Of a stretch of 64,000 bases of DNA, positions 11,501 to 25,805 are shown piece after piece. Numbering within the stretch: the first letter of the stretch is position 1; the number at the start of each line of letters is the position of its first letter. Position numbers and translations under genes: made by a program. Below the pieces are notes generated by a model, which saw only the letters and a program-made list of their open reading frames with translations, ran no database searches and was not told the origin of the DNA. The stretch is from contig NW_002060976.1 in the NCBI RefSeq assembly GCF_000150275.1, positions 69,281 to 133,280 on the forward strand, read 5' to 3'. Origin of the DNA: Trichoplax adhaerens. Its lineage: Eukaryota; Placozoa; Uniplacotomia; Trichoplacea; Trichoplacidae.

Positions 11501-14500
11501 CATAGATTCACAGGTACGAGTCTAGTTACCCTTGCATACTCAATGTAAACAAAGGATCCTTTATTGGTTCACTACTGTTTATAAGTGCAATTCTTACGTT
11601 AAACTATAAACTTATTTCCATACTAGATGATAGCATGTTTAGGTTTGGCAGCACTCATCCTGAACCTGACTTGTAAACTGTGCTACTTATTTTTATAGGA
11701 TAATTTAAGATTTGACGATTATCAATGGCAGAATTATTTAAAGAACTTAAAACCAATCGTGCGTATCGTACCGTATTTTTATATTGATTACAACTATTGT
11801 GATTCGCATCCTGCTAGTTAATACATTTAGTTTCTGCTATGATCCTATTGTGTACGCAATTAAAATTACAATTGACAATTTTGGGTACATCAATTTCAGT
11901 CGAGATAAATTTTGTTCCTTGTATGAATTGCGACATGAAATAGGGATTAAATGCCTTGGTCACAATATCCAATCTATCAAATCATAATAAATTGAACATT
12001 CCTGATAAGGCTTTTGGCATCAAAACTTCACTGCCTATCACGATTTATGAATGGTCAGCTACGCTATAATATCCATAATTTTCTTAAACGCAGTAGTTTA
12101 AATTTAATAAATTTCTTTACTAGTCTTATACGAGTAATTCTTCCCTGAAATTTATAATAATTTCAGGAGCTTAAGGCAGCTAAGTTTGGCAATAGGATTC
12201 TCTGAGGGTGCCAAGAAGGCGTTTAAGCAATATGTAGAAATTTACTATATTGATAAAGTGCAAAAGGTTTAGATGTTTCTTAATTAATTAAAAATGAATA
12301 TAGCATTATCAATAATGATCTAGTGATAGATGTTCTGGCTATCTATCGTTAATAGTTAAAATATACTGATATCGTAAATTGTTGTTATTACTGTTTCCTT
12401 TATTTATCAATACGGTGGATTACATGTAGTATGTTAAACCTTTAAAACGATGTCGAGTGCCGTATATGTTGTCCGCATGTTTAATAGAAGAAAGCATTGG
12501 TAATTATATTGTTTATTACTTTAAAAACTAATTTTAACCATTTTACTTTTTATGTTTTGCTAAGTTATTTATACTTTACAGGAAATGTACAAATGTTCAG
12601 TCAGGGTGGTGCTACCATCACTCTTGATCGGTGCTCCGAATATTGGACAGGCAGTGGTATCTGTAAATTGCCTGTAAATAGTGGGTTAGTCAGATATTTA
12701 CGAGATCTTGAGTGGAAATTAGAGTATTGACGAAACCTTTAACATTTTCGGATCAAGGCTTCGAAAAGCAATTCTGGATGTTTTCAGACGTAATAATTCT
12801 ACGGGATATTGCCTAATTCTTGCTTACAAGCCAATTGTCGAAGTTAGTCCATGAAATTTGGGATATGATAATTACGTAACATCAAGTTGGGGTATCTCGC
12901 CTAGATTCTAATAACTTGATGTTTTATGATTCAATCTAATCAGAAAATTTCAAATTTCAAAAATCGCTGCTTAGTAAGTCGACGAGTATCATTAGTCGAA
13001 TCTAATCTTCCCCCACAGTATGAAACGTAAGTAAAGTAAATACATAATATAACCTCTAATAGCAGCGCATAACTCGTTTGGGATTTGCACGTTAGGTATG
13101 CGATGATTAATAGCCAAACAGACAGTAGCCACAGGAAGCAGGTATCCGTTAATAATTAATAATTATATGTATAAGTTGTGAACATGATTGTAATCATATT
13201 AATTAATCTTATAATATTTACAATATACAGTCTAGCAGTGATGCATCTACCGATCATCTGAGTAATAAGAAATTAGTAGGTTCTGATGAAGAGGCAGTTC
13301 TGAGGTTCGTTTCAGATTCGCTGTTCTATAGTAGAATATTTTTGATTTTCATTTGTTCATTATTGTTTAGGTTGTTAGAATCGCAAATTTTTATTGGTAT
13401 GCTATGCTTTGAGCACGAAGTGAGACAGGTATAATACTCAACACACGATAGAATTAAGCATCTGCAGTAAATAGCTTTTCCACAAAGGCTACTAACATCG
13501 TATTGCGATTATTGTAAACCCATTTTAATTAATTATTTTAACCCATTTACTTGCATTTTTGTAATAGAATGTGGTTTCGTTGATTGAGCACCTTGATCAT
13601 GCTGGTATAAGATTTGTATTATTTTCATCCGAGAATGAAATAAAGAGTAGGGTTAGTTAAAAAGTTGTAATAACCAGCTGCTTTTATACATTAATTTTAG
13701 TTTTAATGAGTATTTATAAAATCCATTGTCTGTTTACCATTTCAGGCATTTTCGAAAAAGCTTGGTCTCGAAACGGGATGGAATTGCCATATTTCACTTA
13801 TGGAGCCGGAAAATAATCTTCGTAAAAGGACTGATACAAACTGTGGCATTGACTTAGATGATAGTAATTTAGATAACGATGAATTTGAAGCTACACATGA
13901 ATATCACACTTCTACGGCGGTACGTAGTAATTGGTTTCTATTTGTGTTTATCATGAATTGAAAGAATGATTTGTAAATTATAGGCCAAATTACCTTGTGG
14001 TACTGCTGCAATTCGACCACATCTGGAAACCGTCGACGATGTACCGTTATTGGTGCCACTATTTACGGATTGCACTCATGAAGGTACCTTTGCATTGTTG
14101 AAATATTCATATTTTATGTTCATTACAAGACTTTGGTAGTTATACATCCCGTTGTGATTCATGTCATCTTGAAATGTAGCTTCATTAGAAATGATCACGA
14201 TCATGCAAGAATACAATGAAATAACGTGTTGTGTAGGAAGTTCCATGAACTGTGAAAATTCCAAATTATTTTCCAGATCTGATATTAGGTAGAAGCGAAT
14301 AATACCGTAATACCAAATTGTGCACTGTAGATAGTTATTAGCATATTCCAATTTTCATTGTTTTGATTACCATTTTACAAAAATCGCAAACCTCAATTCC
14401 TGCATCGCAGCATAGCTGTAAATCCTGAATTTCCAAAGCATTGCGAGAATATATCTGACGAAGATCGAGATCATTCCGTTAGCTATGAAGGTAGTTACAA

Positions 14501-16083
14501 GTGCAATAAATTTAAGATAGGCACTTTTATTGTGGCAAGTTACTAATGCTTATTGGGTGTTTACCTAGGCAAAACACCCTTGGTGATAAGCTCTTTACTG
14601 AATACTTTTTGCTGTCCATTGTTGTATGATTGTAATAATTATGTGGAAGTGATTGAAGTCATGAAGGAGGTAAATTACATTTTTCCCTTTCCATTTATAA
14701 TAAATGAAAAATTAAATACCATATCATACCAACTTTGTTATTAGGCCAGAATTTTGTGTTATGGTCTCCATTCTTGCTGTCTGTTTCTGGTTTCTTGCCA
14801 AATCTCTTTATCGCTATTGTTGTTGCTAAGCTCATTCTTACTAATGCCACCCCCATTAGCCGGATATCACATTTTATGGTTTACTTGCGCTATCATCCCA
14901 CTTATCGGAACTCCGTTGATATTATCACGCAGCTCCCATGATATGATGTCGCTAATGACCGGAAAAAATAACCAGCATCGCAAGGTATGCCGACTTGTAA
15001 GAATTAATGGACAATTCTTTCTTACAGGAAATTTGAGATAACTTTGCTGCACCAATAATTATCAACTGTGCGAGCAATCATTGTACCTGAGACAATTAAT
15101 TCATTTGCAGAATAAGAAGATGAAAGCTATGTACCTGCTATTGAGATTTGTCCCATCGGTGATAGTCTCCCTTATATGCTATTATCTCACATTAAATTTT
15201 AATTGTAATAAAAACAGTGGTGGTGAGTGCCACTTTTTGTTAGGGAATAGGTGAGTTGGGTGTTGATTCGAACATAAAATCAACCGCAGCTATGTACTAT
15301 GTACTAGAATTTATAACATAATTATCAATGATTTAATACTAATTTATTGCTTAATCTGTGCTGCGATTTGGTTTAGAAATAAATCTGGTAATGGTTCATG
15401 GAATGGATGGTTGACGACCAATCATCGGGAGCTTACTATTGCTCAAAATCAAACGTTTGCACTCATGTGTATCTATTTCGGTAGGTCTTATATTCTGAAA
15501 TAGAATAATATTATTGAATGGCTGACAATGAAATACTCTTGGATATATTTATTGCAGTGGAGATATCGATAGGTTTTGTAGATACATTTAATCTAAGAAT
15601 TTGGCGATCTCCTTTTTCCAATCGCACTTGGCTAATTTCATGCACCATCTCGTAAGGAATCTTTGTCCTTTCAGTTTATTGAGTTAGCAGTGAAGTTTTG
15701 TATAGTTGATTATTACTACCATCAAATGTGTTAACGCTATCGAATTATAATTAAAACCAGGATTCTGTTGGGACTGTTAATAGTCGTTGTAAATACTGCA
15801 GCGAACATGGTCGAATTTGATTTGTTTAGAATAGTTCCGACCTCTGTCTTTATTATATCGACGTCTTGGTCGTTGGTTGTTTTAGTTTTAAACGAAATTG
15901 TAAAATATTATGATATCAGGTACCAAGGGCAAATTAATAGTGTTTTGTGCATTAAATCATAATGTTTTTATGTCATTAATATTCATAATGGAATGGTTTC
16001 TTGTTTAAAGGCTTCAAGTACGATTCCAGAAACGAGAGAGACTAAAATTTGATACGAAACTTGGCATGAATTCTCCTTTTTAA
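8537..16083 (+). CDS. TMEM94: TMEM94 homologue (P-type-ATPase-like ER membrane protein)
   Basis: Multi-pass ER membrane protein with a P-type ATPase-like fold; human TMEM94 is reported to act in ER magnesium uptake (ERMA). About 32 small exons with consistent phase: 8537-8623, 8863-9089, 9328-9458, 9798-9985, 10080-10228, 10327-10432, 10716-10829, 10916-11014, 11106-11235, 11315-11383, 11461-11513, 11699-11762, one from 11818 (end unresolved), 12167-12266, 12430-12499, 12582-12684, 12758-12842, 12944-13026, 13236-13304, 13371-13428, 13568-13651, 13746-13919, 13984-14083, 14180-14288, 14411-14490, 14569-14669, 14745-14984, 15111-15250, 15377-15480, 15558-15651, 15761-15919 and 16011-16083. Family landmarks: VWAYRDGNIVNLP, TGWNCHISL, VPLLVPLFTDCT, IMQEYNEITCCVGSS, MSLMTGKN and the C-terminus FDTKLGMNSPF, nearly identical to the human tail. 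Predicted length is about 1150-1200 residues against 1356 in human; the shortfall lies in linker regions. Confidence 0.93.
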
Positions 16084-19011
16084 AATTTAATTCATGAATT
16101 TTACTATTGTGATTATTAACATTGATTGATGAAACTTTTAACAAATTTCGGTGATTTAATCTGATTTGGAACCTTAATTTTGTACATAGGAATAATGATA
16201 ACGTAAATTAGATTTATTATCTCAATTGTATGTAAGAGAACAGCGACCAGATAAATTTTTATTACCATTTCATTGTTGATAACTGAATAGACAAACTTTA
16301 TTCAAAATCACCTTCCGAATGAGAAATAAAGAATCTTTTTTCAAACTGTAAAATTATATCGTCGTCATTGATAATGATATGATCCGTAAGCTACCGCTGA
16401 TATTATTACTTACCTAATCACTAGCTTTCAGCACGTAGATGATACGATGAAATTATACATACCGTCATAGATAACGGTATTATCAACAAATACCAGAGTT
16501 TGTTATCTAATGAAAATTAAGATAAGCATTAGTTTACAAAAATCTCTTCATGACAGAATATATGTATGCTACAGCAAATAAACAATACGAGTATAACGCT
16601 AAAGGTTGCCCAAGAGCTACCGATACGTAATCGGAAGCTACAAAAGATTCTGTCACTAGTACAATTTCATTGTGCGGTTTGATTATTACTTTAGTGAGGA
16701 TTAATTTTGCTATCCAACAATTGTGAAATTTTAATTTCTATTGCCAATAATTAATTGAGGCCAGAAGATTAATCATATCTATAAGAACAACGTTGGTGCT
16801 GCTGCTTACCTTTATATACAGGTAATGAAATGTTTTAATACAACAATATATTAAGTATCGATGTTGTTTGTTTACTCGTTTTTTGATAGGTATAACTGGC
16901 ATATTTTCAAACAGTTAATGTCTTCATTCATTAAGAAATGGATGAATGAATTATTAATGCAAGTTAGTGTTGATGTTTGTTATTTTAAAATAGTCTTAAT
17001 GATAATCTTCCATAGGAATAGAAATAACGTTGCAATAGCTTAGTTCTCGCTTCTTGATTTCCTTATGTCTATTTATTACAAATTAATGTAAACTGTCTCA
17101 GCAATACTTTCAGATAACTGAATACGTCGGCAATAAAAGATTTGCAATCAGTTTATAAGCAAATATTTTAAATTGTTTCTATCAGAATTATGGTTGATAA
17201 GTTGTGGATGAATTTAAACCAATGCTTACGTAACTATTAGACCGTGCTCAGTAAGCCTAATTTTGAATTTAAATTTAGCTAATTTTTAGTCATTGCTTTC
17301 AAATTCTGGGTAAATCTGCTGTAAAATACCCTTCTGAAATAGTGTATCTAGCTAATAAAGGGGTTTATTTTTCGGCTAAGTTTAGGTATTCCTATATTCA
17401 GAGTCATTTGCTGTAAGCCAGAATAAACTTGATCTACAAAAGCAATACTTACGAAATAAGCTAAGTTAAATAGACGTAGGTATCGTTTTTTTTTAGCTTG
17501 AATTTGATTTCATTCAGATCTTGATGAATATAAATCAGCATAATTGTGTAATAAACTATAGTAACATTTCTCCAGATCGGTATGAATCTGAAAGCTAAAC
17601 ACAGTCTCGAGCCAATACTATGGTTGAGATGAGTTTGGCTTCACGTTTTAGATATTTCTGCTGTAATGGATAATAGAATTTGGAAACATTGAATCAAAAC
17701 GTAAGAATAAGTTATTGAGCTGGGCTAAATGAGTGCCAGTCTAACTGAAATTTTATCCCTTGTAGTCACAATTTGCCATGAATGTATTACTAAGATATGT
17801 AGAACTGGAATCAAAGCGTACTATTGAATTTGGTGGCCTATGCTAAGACACCTTTCAATCAAAATGAAGCTTTGCTGTAATTATGCTTTATGGCAGAACT
17901 TTAACCTTAAAATAACACTGGAGTTTGCTAGAAGCTAAGTGTTGATAATTTTGCTTTTTTTTACAGTAGCATTCTTTTAGGATCAACTAATTGATAGCGA
18001 AAAAAGTGGTGAAGACTGCATATCAAAGTTGTTATCTGTAAACTTCAAGAAAATATGTAGAAATTACTGAATGCGTTTATTTAAAATATAACTAAGATCT
18101 TCTACAATAAATAATGACGCAATCCGAACCATACTATAAAATCTTAGGTTACAGGCATACTTTTGAGATCAGTAAGTTATTATTGTGATGGATTCATTTC
18201 GATGGAAAGGCTATAATGCTAATTCTCCCGTCAACGAATTTAATCCGAACTGGGCAAGTTATCGGAGGACTAATAATTACTTGTATTAATTTGTACTAAG
18301 GAACGAAAATAAAAACTGTCAAAGTCGTGAGTAGTCTCACAGCAAACCTGGTCAACACTCAACAAATGAATCCCGCCTTCCCACCCTATAAACAAGCAAT
18401 GCGGGGGTATTTATTTATTTAAACTATTGTTAGATGACTCTGATTATGGGTTCATTTCAATAGGTCAGTATAAGATTCTTACGGTACTTTTTACCTCAAG
18501 ATTTCTTCATGTAAAACGAATAGCTCTAAAGTAGTCATTTCTGCAGAGTACTGATTATTAAAATAGTATTCGTTTATATCGGTAAGGGTGGCCACTGGGC
18601 CTTTCAATTTTGATTTGATGTAATATTCTGATGAAAATTGAATAAACAGAGAATTTTTATAGAGTTTTCTACACAGCCATTTTGATTGTTCCATTTTCTT
18701 ATAACAGTTGTTATCGACTGAGTAAGCTTTGCTTGCATACTCAAGCGATCCTTAGATACATTATCATGATTGGTATAGAATTGACCACAGTACTAAGGAC
18801 ATAGTACCGCACTGTCGATATCTTACAGTACCTGCTAATCTTAACTTGGTATGCCCATCCCCGTACATTAGTTATCATAATGTGCTTTGGACCATTAACT
18901 AATCTTAATATAGCATTTCATAGCATTTCATTTGTCAATGCATTATTGACAAGTAGTATTCTACTGTACAAGCAAAGCTGCGAATATAGTTGTGCCTGGC
19001 TATTACCGGGA
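16084..19011. other. Non-coding gap between TMEM94 and OATP copy 2
   Basis: No exon recognised on either strand. A possible polyadenylation word AATAAA lies near 16324, about 240 bases after the TMEM94 stop. Two short open stretches (16861-17043 plus, 18491-18694 minus) show no family motif and no paired splice sites. Confidence 0.5.
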
Positions 19012-19020
19012 TATAAATAA
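19012..19020 (+). promoter_or_regulatory. Possible TATA box of OATP copy 2
   Basis: The word TATAAATAA lies 115 bases before the start codon at 19135, in a plausible core-promoter position. In AT-rich DNA such words arise often by chance, so this is weak evidence. Confidence 0.3.
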
Positions 19021-19134
19021 ATATTGTCGAACGGCAATACTATCTGTTTATTATTAACAAATGGGTACATTATCGTAAACCGTCATCAAAGCGACGTGAG
19101 TTTGTACTAGTACTACATTAAATGCAAGGAACAC

Positions 19135-21825
19135 ATGGAAAACGATTGTGAACAAGAGAGTAATGACTGCACGGATAAAATGTTGCAAAGTAGTCCTGAT
19201 GACGAATCTGAAGAGATCTCAATTCAATATCGATATGGATGGGGTGCATTTCAGCCACGATGGCTACAACTTTTAAACCACCGATGGTGGCTTGTTATCG
19301 TCATTTGTGTGTATACTACTTTTGCTGGAATGCTGATGACTGGCTTTGCTGTGGGAACGATTACTTCGGTAGAGAAACGCTTCGGTCTGAGTAGTACAGA
19401 AACAGGATCAATGCCGTCGGCTGCAGAAATTTCTGGTGCAGTAATTGGAGTCATAGCTAGTTATTGTGGCGATCGAGGGCACAAAGGGAGATATTTAAGC
19501 ATTGGTGCTTTAGTTATGGCAGTAGGAGCATTTACTTATTCGATACCCCACTTCGCTACTGGAAAATATGTTGTCGCTAGTTTCTCCAGTAATTATACTG
19601 ATTTATGTCTTGTCAATTCATCACTATCATCAAGCACTTGTGATGCATCTTTACAAATTTTTGGTAGTTCCAATTTGCGTAATTTCTTTTTCCTCTTTCT
19701 AATCGCTGAGTTATTGATGGGTGCAGGCAATAACTTAATCTGGAGTATTGGCATTACGTATCTCGATGAGAATGTTCCCCCGGTCTCTTCGCCGTTATAT
19801 GTTTCTGCGATCTACACTATTAGCATGATAGGGCCTTCACTTGGGTATATTATTGTCAGTATCTTTTTAAAAGTATTTGTTAACTGGCCAGAGGCAGCAC
19901 CACCAGGTAGATTGAATTGTTAAGCATAGTTGTTTAGTTGATTGAATTATTAGCACTTCGTAATAACTACTTTCATCAATGTCCTATACTGCATGATAAC
20001 TAATAAATTGACAATCGCTTGTGAACCATAAAGGATTAATACCTGCGGATGCGCGATGGATTGGTGCGTGGTGGCTGTCTTTCGTTATCTCTGCTGCTTG
20101 CTTGACTGCTGCTTCTATTCCTCTTTTTGGATTTCCACGTGAATTACCTGGTTATGAAGCATATAAACGGACGCGACAAGAACAAGCTAAAGCTACTAAC
20201 AGAGTTGATAAAGGATACGGCAATAGCGTTTCAGATTTTCTAAAAGCTAGTCGTGATTTATTCAAGAACATTCCGTTTGTATGTTTAACAATTACTGGAA
20301 CATTTGATTTTATCGCAGTCAATGGCATTGGTTGGTTTTTTCCAAAGATTTTAGAGACACAGTTTCATTTATCTCCTTCTGAAGCCAGTCTTACCGTAGG
20401 TTACATTAGTATAATTGGAGGCTGCATTGGCATGTTGTTGGTGAGCAATGAATCAGTAATTGTAATTATATTGAGGGACAATAAAACTCATTGCTACTAA
20501 TCTAAATTAAAATTTCTGGTACTTGCTTGACAATTCTTGTCATAATGTTTCAACTTAGGGTGGACTACTTTTAAGAGCCTTCAAATTGAAAGGTCGTGGT
20601 GCAGCCAAATTAACTTGGATTATTAGTATATGTGATTGCATAGCTTTTACTGTTTTCTTACTCGGCTGTAGTAATCTTCCATTTGCTGGAGTGAATAGTC
20701 CTTACGGTAGTAATTCGTCGGTTACATTGTAAGTAATCTATCCTATTGCTTTCATAAATATCTATTTTCTATTGTTTTATGCTGATGTATAACACGTACT
20801 TCATGATCTAGGAATCCAAGGATAAATACAGTTAATTTAACTGCATCCTGTAATACTAATTGTATGTGTAATAGCGTTAAATATAATGCAATATGTGGAT
20901 CCGATGGTACAACCTATTACTCGCCATGCCATGCCGGCTGCACCAGTAGCTATTTCGATAGCAACCGTACTACAACAGTATGTTACTTTAATAAGTAAAT
21001 TACTTTTAATATACTACTTCGATGAATGACAAATAGCTGTATTCTAAAGCAGGTGCTCCGATAGTAATTGCTCTGTGTTATGATTATTGTATAGTTAATA
21101 TATTGCTGCATTTATACGTTTAGGCAAATGTGTATAGACAGAGCAGATACTAGCATTTATTCGCTGTATATATACGCCTATTATTGATATTGAAATTCTA
21201 TTTGTTTAAGATTTACCACAACTGCAGTTGTATTCAGAATGTTAATCGGACAAGATATAGTTACGACGCTATCCAAGGATCATGTATCTCAGAATGTCCA
21301 CAATATACGCTATTTGTGATTGGTATTTCTATTTCAATGGTCTCTGTTATGGCTAAAACTGTTCCAGCAATCGAAGCCATATTGAGGTAAACGAATTCAT
21401 TGTAGATAAAATACTGGCAGTGTCTGGATTGTTTTTTATTCTAATCTATTATCATATTATCCATGATAATTAGGTGTGTTGCTGATGATCAAAGATCTTA
21501 TGGTCTAGGACTTATGTCATCGCTGGTACGGATAACTGGAAATATACCAGGTCCGCTCATTATTGGAGCTTTCATTGATCAATCGTGTATCTTATGGACA
21601 CAAGAATGCACTTCCACTCGTACATGTTGGTTATATGATAGTAGAAACTTGGCGAAATACCTTTATGGTTCGATGATTTTTGTCAAGATCGTATCTACAA
21701 CATTTTATGTGTTGTCTTGGTGGTTCTATGACAAAGGTAGCGGTAAGAGTTTAGAAGAAGAAAATAATTTACTGGATATTCCGCTTGAAGATGCGAATAA
21801 CTCTACCGAAACACCTCAAGTTTAA
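19135..21825 (+). CDS. Organic anion transporter (OATP/SLCO), tandem copy 2
   Basis: Second OATP-family uptake carrier. Exons 19135-19906, 20034-20440, 20559-20728, 20812-20977, 21211-21386 and 21474-21825 give 680 residues, with the same intron positions and phases as the copies at 967 and 25806. Exon 1 holds RYGWGAFQP, the TFAGMLMTGFAVGT membrane segment and LLMGAGNNLIW. Exon 2 starts with the family signature DARWIGAWW. Exon 4 holds the Kazal-like extracellular loop (CNSVKYNAICGSDGTTYYSP), and exon 5 continues it with YHNCSCIQN. The last exon has ARG-CVADDQRSYGLGL and GNIPGPLIIGAFIDQSC. ATG 19135 is the first in-frame start after a TATA-like word at 19012. It is closer to copy 3 than to copy 1 throughout. 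The C-terminal tail is short, acidic and serine/threonine-rich, with no PDZ ligand I can recognise. Confidence 0.93.
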
Positions 21826-24800
21826 GTAGTCGAATATAAAACAATATTCATAGAATATCAGTTTCTTAATTTGGCAAAATTATAAATAATATTGACCAAA
21901 CCTCTTTGAAGTTTCAAAAATGACATTTAGATGGACATTTATCGAAGTATGTAAATACAGTACTGCATGTCAATATGACATCCTTTAATATAGTAGCATT
22001 ATCAACGTTACTCCTTTTTTTGTGAATTTTACGCAAGTAACCATGTATTATGATATTTTTATTCTAATGTTGAGCGTTAATTGATAGTAAAATAGTAGAT
22101 TAGCCAATCTTGTTTTATAAAAATGATTACTAAGCACTATTTTAGCCTTGGCAAGTAAGGAAATTTAATAAATCTCCTGCTATAATATGTAACTCCAATA
22201 ATGTAAGTAATCTTGACGAATCAAGTCAAATGGTCTGGATCATTACTTATAATGCTGAAGTGGTCATACGTTGAGCAATTTCACCTGAATTAGGCCTGGA
22301 ATTTTATGAGCGCTTTTTATATTTAATTTTTATCAATTCTAACTTTCTCCAAAATGATGGAACATGTTTACATTTGTTAGGAGTCCGATCTTTGATTGGA
22401 GAACAAGCTAAAATAGATTTATGTCATCACAGTGATGTATCGCGTATTTAATTGTATTGATAGATACATTTAATATAGTTTAATTTCCAAAATTAGATGT
22501 TACTACGATGCTAATATAAGATTATTACTAATTATTTTATTAGACATTGTTGATTATCCATATTAGTAAGTTAACTAACTTTAGTGCAAGACTTATATGA
22601 TTTGATGTACGGTAATAGTGAAGATACTCAATACCCTATTGTGATAGACTTTAATAGAATGATGATATTTTAAACCGATTAATTTGCACAAGGCTACATT
22701 TTGTATATATATTGTTATGTAATTATTTATTTGAAGGAAAATGTTTTATCTTATAACCAAAGTTTGATTTAAAACAACCTCGTTACTATAAATAGATGGA
22801 GTTAAATGAATTTCAGAACTGCAAATATGATCTGGGACTATAGTTCTTTAGAGCTTAAAATATTATACATTAGATTCATGCTACTAGTTAACTATTGCTC
22901 ATTGTTCTTAAACCCTGTAATAAAACTTTTTCAATTCTATCTTGGCTCAGCCAATTGATTTGTTTCAATTAGATGTTTTTGGACTAGACAGAACAGTTTG
23001 AGATAAATAAATTGTATCACCGTCATATTGTCCGCGCACAAACATAAATAAAAGCAAGCATTTTCTCTACTTGCTTTTCCATTATCGTATCAAAGATACA
23101 ATCGAATTTGGATTTGGATTTATATATTAGGTGTAAATAGATCTCATCTAAGTCAAGGTTTTGAGCGAGACATACATTTAATAGGCTATCTTGCAACGTT
23201 AAAGCCCTATGTTTGCCTACAATTGTGTGCTTATATCATGCTTTGGGCTGAAATTGCTAGACAATATCCGCTTTAATAACTTTACGAATACTGAAAATAC
23301 TGTAATATAATGATGATCTCTCCAAATCTTCTACTATGTACTATAGCCTATTTTTATTCTCTAGCTTAGATAACTCAATTACATGCTTTTTGTTGGTTTT
23401 ATGTATGAAGTTGTATATTATCCTACCCATGTTTAAGATTCTTTAATCACCTTGATATCATAGGATCGGAATTTCTAATCAAGTCCTTCTGCTCTCTGAT
23501 ACAAAGTACAACTGAGCTCTCCCGCCAACTATGCTCTTCCTCTTCTTCAAGCTCATTTTATTGTAGGCGTATTGGTCAGCAGTAATACTATCAGGGACTG
23601 GTTAATAGTCTAGAGCGTTAACAGCAGCACTTTTATACGGCATTGAGGGCATTTTAGATTGTATTTCAGTGGTATAAGCAAGCTCAAGGTTAGATTATTG
23701 TAGACTTTTTTAAGATCGAATAAGAGAAGTCACTTGGTTGCATTAACAGCTGCCTATTCCTACTTTAGCGTAGGCCAATATAGACTACTTTATTGAGTCT
23801 GACCGAATCATTTTAAATGCCTAGATATACAGCGAAATGCCGGCTAGAACAAGCACCATATTGAACATTTGAGCTGTTAAAACTCAGTTTCATGAAAAAC
23901 TGAAATGCTTTATAGACTTTGCTATGTTCTTACATCAATACTTTTCAAAGAGTACAGCACTGAAGCAACAGATAAAAAATTCGTCTCTGATGAAAGTAAT
24001 TGTTGATTGTTCGAATTTTCAATTGAAATCTTTTATCTAATAGGACGTTGTGGTTCAGCGCTTCCATCATTGCTATTGGAGGCAAAGTTTGTTGTTGTAA
24101 TAATGTTTCTTTCCATGTAATTTATAGTAATATTTGATTTAGCAAATGAATATCTTGCCTCTTATGATGTCATATCAAATACCGAAACTAACTTTAAACT
24201 GAAATAAAATCAATTAATTATATAAGATCTTTAAGCTTCTGGTCGGAATTTGGCATGTAATTTTTATATTCTCAAGAAATATTATTGAATTCTTAAGAAT
24301 AACAGTTAATGCATCCAATATTACAACTCCAAATTATTAACATTTCTTATGGAAATATACCATATTGGACTATCTAGATTAGCTCGTTAATGCTCTAAGA
24401 TTGGATCAATATTAAAACAATTTAAAAATTCTCTACATCTTACATAATATAATCACTTGCAAATAAATGTACAAGTTCTGTGTTATTTTTATTTATTTCA
24501 TTTATAGATACTGATGTAATGACTTCCATCAATATTAAATATGCAAATTAAGGTAATGTTCCTTATATTCAGGACCGTATCATAAGATGATTTAATTAAA
24601 CCGAACATTTGTCATCATATTTTACTCTAGAAGATGAACAGCATTATAAAGCCGATGCAGGCATGCCCATGGGTTCTAGGTCATGGGAGAATTTTGGTTG
24701 TTTTAATCATGTTACCCTTTACTAAGATATCAGTTTTGGCCTAGTTTTGTGCTATATTTCTCATCGGCAATATCTATATTTCTAACTAAATAAATTGGTT

Positions 24801-25805
24801 CAATTGGTGGATCTAAAAGTTTCATGTGTAATTTCTAATAACCCATTATTCAGTATGTGTCTCTAAAGCGATATATTATTTCCATGCTATTACTGCTGAA
24901 AATGAAGACAGCCTATAGTTAAGAAGGGCCTTAAATAATTTTTAACCCTTGAATGAATTTTATTTACAACTATAGTATGTATCAGTACCAGATGCAGAAA
25001 TGCCCACTTTTATAGCAATATTATTATTTTCCGACTGTTTTCCATATAGATTAAAGGTACTTTGAACCATTACCAAGCTGCTATTTTAATTATTTATTTG
25101 TTTCGACTTCTGTATGACAGGAAATCTGTAATAGTCGGATATGGTATCTAACATAAACTATCATTAACACCTTTTGATTCATTAGCCTTATAAAGGCTTC
25201 GTTGATTATTACTTTGATGGCCATTTTTCATTCTAATACGTGGTATGGATTCTGTAAGTAGCTCCTACTTAACGAAGCAACTGCATCACCATTCCAATGT
25301 ACTTCCTTATAGTAAACACGAATAAATATAACCATAAATGAAAACTGATACTAAGAAATTGCAATTTATGATATGTTATAATTACCTTGGCTTCTAAGAA
25401 TTTAAAAGTTCATGGAGAAATGTAATAATACGTAATGATAGCATATTATTACAAAATGGCATAGCCACCTGTAACCCATGGAAACAGAATACATATGGGC
25501 AAGGCCCATTGACAATGAACAATTGCAACGGAGAGATTATTGCATTCAACTTTCGACCTTGTGTATAGAAAAATTTAAAACCTTCTTTTGCCTGGTTATT
25601 ATTTGTACATGCTCTCAGAGCCAACGCCTAATGTTGGTTTAATTACACGTGATATTTATGGCGTTATATCACAATAGGTTAAGCCAAAGAAATTAGTAAT
25701 AGCTTAATTACCATTAGTATGATTTATCACTGATGTCATTCAAGGTGAGGTAATTGTTAATTGACATTAAAATCAGGACGAAATAAGGAAAACATTGTCG
25801 ATATC
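21826..25805. other. Non-coding gap between OATP copies 2 and 3
   Basis: About 4 kb of AT-rich DNA in which I found no exon, no RNA gene and no clear repeat. The 76-codon minus-strand open frame at 25394-25624 has no recognisable domain. Upstream sequence of copy 3 shows no obvious TATA box. Confidence 0.5.

Noticed and set aside
14076-14351. 91-codon minus-strand frame inside TMEM94
   Set aside because: Antisense of the TMEM94 exon at 14180-14288 and flanking introns.
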